Source: Bdellovibrio sp047344985 (GTDB taxonomy: Bacteria > Bdellovibrionota > Bdellovibrionia > Bdellovibrionales > Bdellovibrionaceae). Taken from it: a stretch of 64,000 nt of DNA. The stretch lies in NCBI RefSeq assembly GCF_047344985.1, contig NZ_CP178861.1, forward strand, positions 2,046,001 through 2,110,000, written 5' to 3'. The notes under the pieces were generated by a model. It was given only the letters and a program-made list of their open reading frames with translations. It ran no database searches and was not told where the DNA came from. Made by a program: the position numbers and the translations under genes. Positions within the stretch are counted from its first letter, which is position 1. The number at the start of each line of letters is the position of its first letter. This document shows positions 62,151 through 64,000 of the stretch, piece after piece.

Positions 62151-63458
62151 TTATTCTTTAAACATCTCAGTCCAACATTGATCAGGCTGGCACCAGCAAG
62201 ATTTCGGTTTACCTGCTGGAGTCGGACATGCAGGTTTCGAAATGCTCGAGTCTTTCGTTTTTATCCACCAACTTGTTCCGTCTGTTTCAAACTTTAGGTG
62301 TCCGTCCGAAAATGTATTAAAGGTGGCATCAACAATACCCTTCCTAACTGTAAAACCGCCCCCTGCGGTATCCCAGCAGCGAAAGTTATGCGTTTTCGAC
62401 AAGGCAACAAGTCTACTTGTCGGTGAAGCCGCAAAATCATCGGCCACTTCACATCTTGGGTGTCCATAACCTTTGTTGTCGCCTGCACTGAATGCTAATA
62501 CTTTAGGTGAAATTGTATCCACCCATTTAACCGAATTGGTTCCACTTGAACTGCCGTGATGGGTACCAATTAGCACTGTAGATTGAAGCCATGGTGTCCA
62601 CGTGGCAAAGTTTTTCAGAATCTCTCTTTCTGCACTTTTCTCTGCGTCTCCCATAAACATCACTGAGAACACCTTTCCGAGCCCAGAAACCGTTCTATAT
62701 AAGTACATGACGATACTCTGCCTATTTTTATTTTTTTCGGTAGGCGGCGGAACACCTGGCGGCGGAGGGGGTGGCGGAGGATCTTGATTTGCAGTTAGAA
62801 TATAGAGCCCATTCCACGCGTTGCTCGCGTCACCGCATCCCAACGCTGGAATCTTATTTAGTTCAAAATATTTTTGATCTAGTTCTACAACTTCCGGCGC
62901 TTTACCGGTCTTCGAGGTTTTTAGTTTTTTTGTCCAATTATTGAAATCGTTGCTATAAAGGTGTGAAGCTCCGCCAATATATATTTTCCCTACAAAGAAC
63001 GAGAGTTCAGAAATTAACTCGGGCATTAAGTTGTAGTGATCGGCATCAGCGTGAGAGACAACAATCGCATTAATTTTCGCTGGCTTTGATTTTGAAGCAT
63101 CTGGAGTCCCTAGCGCCTCGTAAAGCACATCTCTTAAATCAGTATTATTTGGCCTCGTACCCTTCACAGAAGAAGATGACCCGCAGTCATAGATAACTTT
63201 GTCGCCATTGCTACAGGACAAGATCGAACAACTTCCTTGTCCAACATTTAACACTGTAACAACAGTTTTTTTAGGACCCGCCGCCGCCTTCTTAAGTTTA
63301 TCGATAGAGCCTTCTTCAGATTCTTGCGGCGGCGGAGTTTCAAACATGGACAAAGGAGGAGCCTGCTCTACCACCTCTGTAGTCTTAGGTGGTTTCGTCA
63401 CACAACCACTTAGAGATAAAAGAATCACAAAACTGATAAGCACATTCCAAAGACTCAA
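62151..63458 (-). CDS. Metallo-beta-lactamase-fold lipoprotein (ComEC-C-like)
   Basis: A 435-residue lipoprotein (signal ending LSGC). After an acidic linker comes VLNVGQGSCSILSC and the MBL motif SHADADHYN, then MFMGDAEKSAE, IGTHHGSSSGTN and GYGHPRC, which are metal-binding and active-site blocks seen in ComEC-type hydrolase domains. A Pro-rich stretch (about eight consecutive prolines) interrupts the middle. ComEC relatives degrade one DNA strand during uptake; here the enzyme is free in the envelope. It starts the minus-strand pair with the MACPF-like gene. Confidence 0.82.
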   Translation of the reverse strand: MSLWNVLISFVILLSLSGCVTKPPKTTEVVEQAPPLSMFETPPPQESEEGSIDKLKKAAAGPKKTVVTVLNVGQGSCSILSCSNGDKVIYDCGSSSSVKGTRPNNTDLRDVLYEALGTPDASKSKPAKINAIVVSHADADHYNLMPELISELSFFVGKIYIGGASHLYSNDFNNWTKKLKTSKTGKAPEVVELDQKYFELNKIPALGCGDASNAWNGLYILTANQDPPPPPPPPGVPPPTEKNKNRQSIVMYLYRTVSGLGKVFSVMFMGDAEKSAEREILKNFATWTPWLQSTVLIGTHHGSSSGTNSVKWVDTISPKVLAFSAGDNKGYGHPRCEVADDFAASPTSRLVALSKTHNFRCWDTAGGGFTVRKGIVDATFNTFSDGHLKFETDGTSWWIKTKDSSISKPACPTPAGKPKSCWCQPDQCWTEMFKE

Positions 63459-63740
63459 ATTTCCTCCACGAATAGAACCGGATAACTAAAACGAAAAAAA
63501 TGAACGGCTAAGGCAGATCTTCCACGACTTTTGGAAATTCAGACAATAGAAAGCCCAGACGCAATTACGTAAATTACGCCTTATTATTTTTTTGAATTTT
63601 GAGTTCTACTTATTTTTAAAAACTAAATCACGCGATCCTAAAATATGTAAACTATTTTTTATGATAAACAGAACACAGTGTTATAGAAATATTTGCGAAC
63701 ATGCTGAATGTTCCGCGAGAGTTCTTAGGAATATTAAATT

Positions 63741-63801
63741 TGTTAGCTATATGCCTTCAGCATATGGAGTGCGGGTTCGGCGAAGCATCACCTCAGATAT
63801 T
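63741..63801 (+). repeat. Two-hairpin module preceding structured repeat copy 6
   Basis: TATGCCTTCAGCATA hairpin, then GGGTTCGGCGAAGCATCACC and TCAGATA. It is about 24 bp before the long repeat. The gap 63459-64000 contains this module, the long copy, and otherwise only AT-rich sequence with no gene visible. Confidence 0.75.
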
Positions 63802-63824
63802 TTTTGCCGAGAATATGTATTTTC

Positions 63825-63949
63825 GAGGTTGATCAAAAGAGGTTGGATTCAAGGCGGACGAGTTTCGATTCCCACAGGCGTATGAATAAATACGTCGAGG
63901 ACAGTCGAAACTCGAACAACGCAGAAGACGACTGCTTTTCATCGACCTC
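63825..63949 (+). repeat. Structured repeat copy 6
   Basis: Outer stem GAGGTTGAT with ATCGACCTC (one G-T) and AAAAG with CTTTT; middle stem CGAGTTTCGA with TCGAAACTCG (perfect); inner hairpin GGCGTAT-GAATAA-ATACGTC, where both arms changed relative to other copies yet pair. CGAACAACGCAGAAGACG matches the conserved 3' block. Confidence 0.85.
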
Positions 63950-64000
63950 CGCAAGGGCCGACATAGGCCATTGTGGTTTTCGTTACCACCCCACCACTCT

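Noticed and set aside
63592..63885. 97-codon + strand ORF
   Set aside because: Most of it is made of the two-hairpin module and the start of the long repeat; no ribosome-binding site.
24931..63949. CRISPR array
   Set aside because: Repeats are kilobases apart, differ in sequence within stems and have no short unique spacers; no cas genes are seen.
63950..64000. Start of a tRNA or tmRNA at the right edge
   Set aside because: The last 50 bases have no recognisable tRNA arm or tmRNA motif and are too short to judge.

Overview
The window looks like a Bdellovibrio-type predatory bacterium (Bdellovibrionota). This is inferred from the mix of genes: RNase Y, a FadE-type acyl-CoA dehydrogenase, an unusual density of small secreted proteins and lipoproteins, and secreted hydrolases. 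No rRNA, tRNA or taxon-specific marker is present, so the assignment is moderate.

Bases 1-13000 are ordinary chromosome. In order they hold a DUF1634/TauE permease operon, an MFS transporter, arfB, an OsmC protein, RNase Y, a stand-alone response regulator, an exported PD-(D/E)XK-like protein, a DUF21/CBS membrane protein, a GyrI-like protein, a secreted phosphoesterase, fadE, a small lipoprotein and mutM. Genes are compact and mostly end in clear intrinsic terminators.

From about 13.0 kb to the right edge the sequence is visibly more AT-rich and accessory in character: an integrated element or chain of islands. Its left end beside mutM carries a tyrosine recombinase, an excisionase-like HTH protein and a small charged protein. 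A minus-strand type IV secretion operon follows (17.2-23.7 kb: VirB2-, B3-, B4-, B5-, B6-, B8-, B9- and B10-like). No relaxase, coupling protein or VirB11 is visible, so these genes alone do not make a self-transmissible element. From 25.0 to 38.9 kb is a minus-strand block of lipoproteins around one giant gene of about 9 kb, with Ig-like, NHL and YD/RHS repeats.

From 39 kb onward the genes are short, alternate in strand and are mostly hypothetical: lipoproteins, a divergent HTH switch with a periodic operator, an AbrB-Doc toxin-antitoxin pair, a DUF5677 protein, a nucleotide-cyclase-like protein, a pentapeptide-like membrane protein, a DUF6731/4-TM/DUF2622 cluster, a PH-like domain protein, PhoD, an EndA-type nuclease, a proteasome-like protein with a coiled-coil membrane partner, a possible MACPF protein and a metallo-beta-lactamase lipoprotein.

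The most striking signal is a family of roughly 120-128 bp repeats (24.93, 39.66, 49.24, 56.40, 59.88 and 63.83 kb, all on the + strand). Two divergent relatives lie at 18.5 kb, read in frame inside the virB9-like gene, and at 50.2 kb on the minus strand. The stems change sequence but stay paired, including G-U pairs, while the loops and a central GGCGTAC-loop-GTACGTC hairpin are conserved. Copies sit against the 3' ends of genes on either strand, and four places carry a second, shorter two-hairpin module, three of them just upstream of a long copy. This looks like an undescribed structured RNA or folded-DNA recombination or termination element organising the accessory genes.
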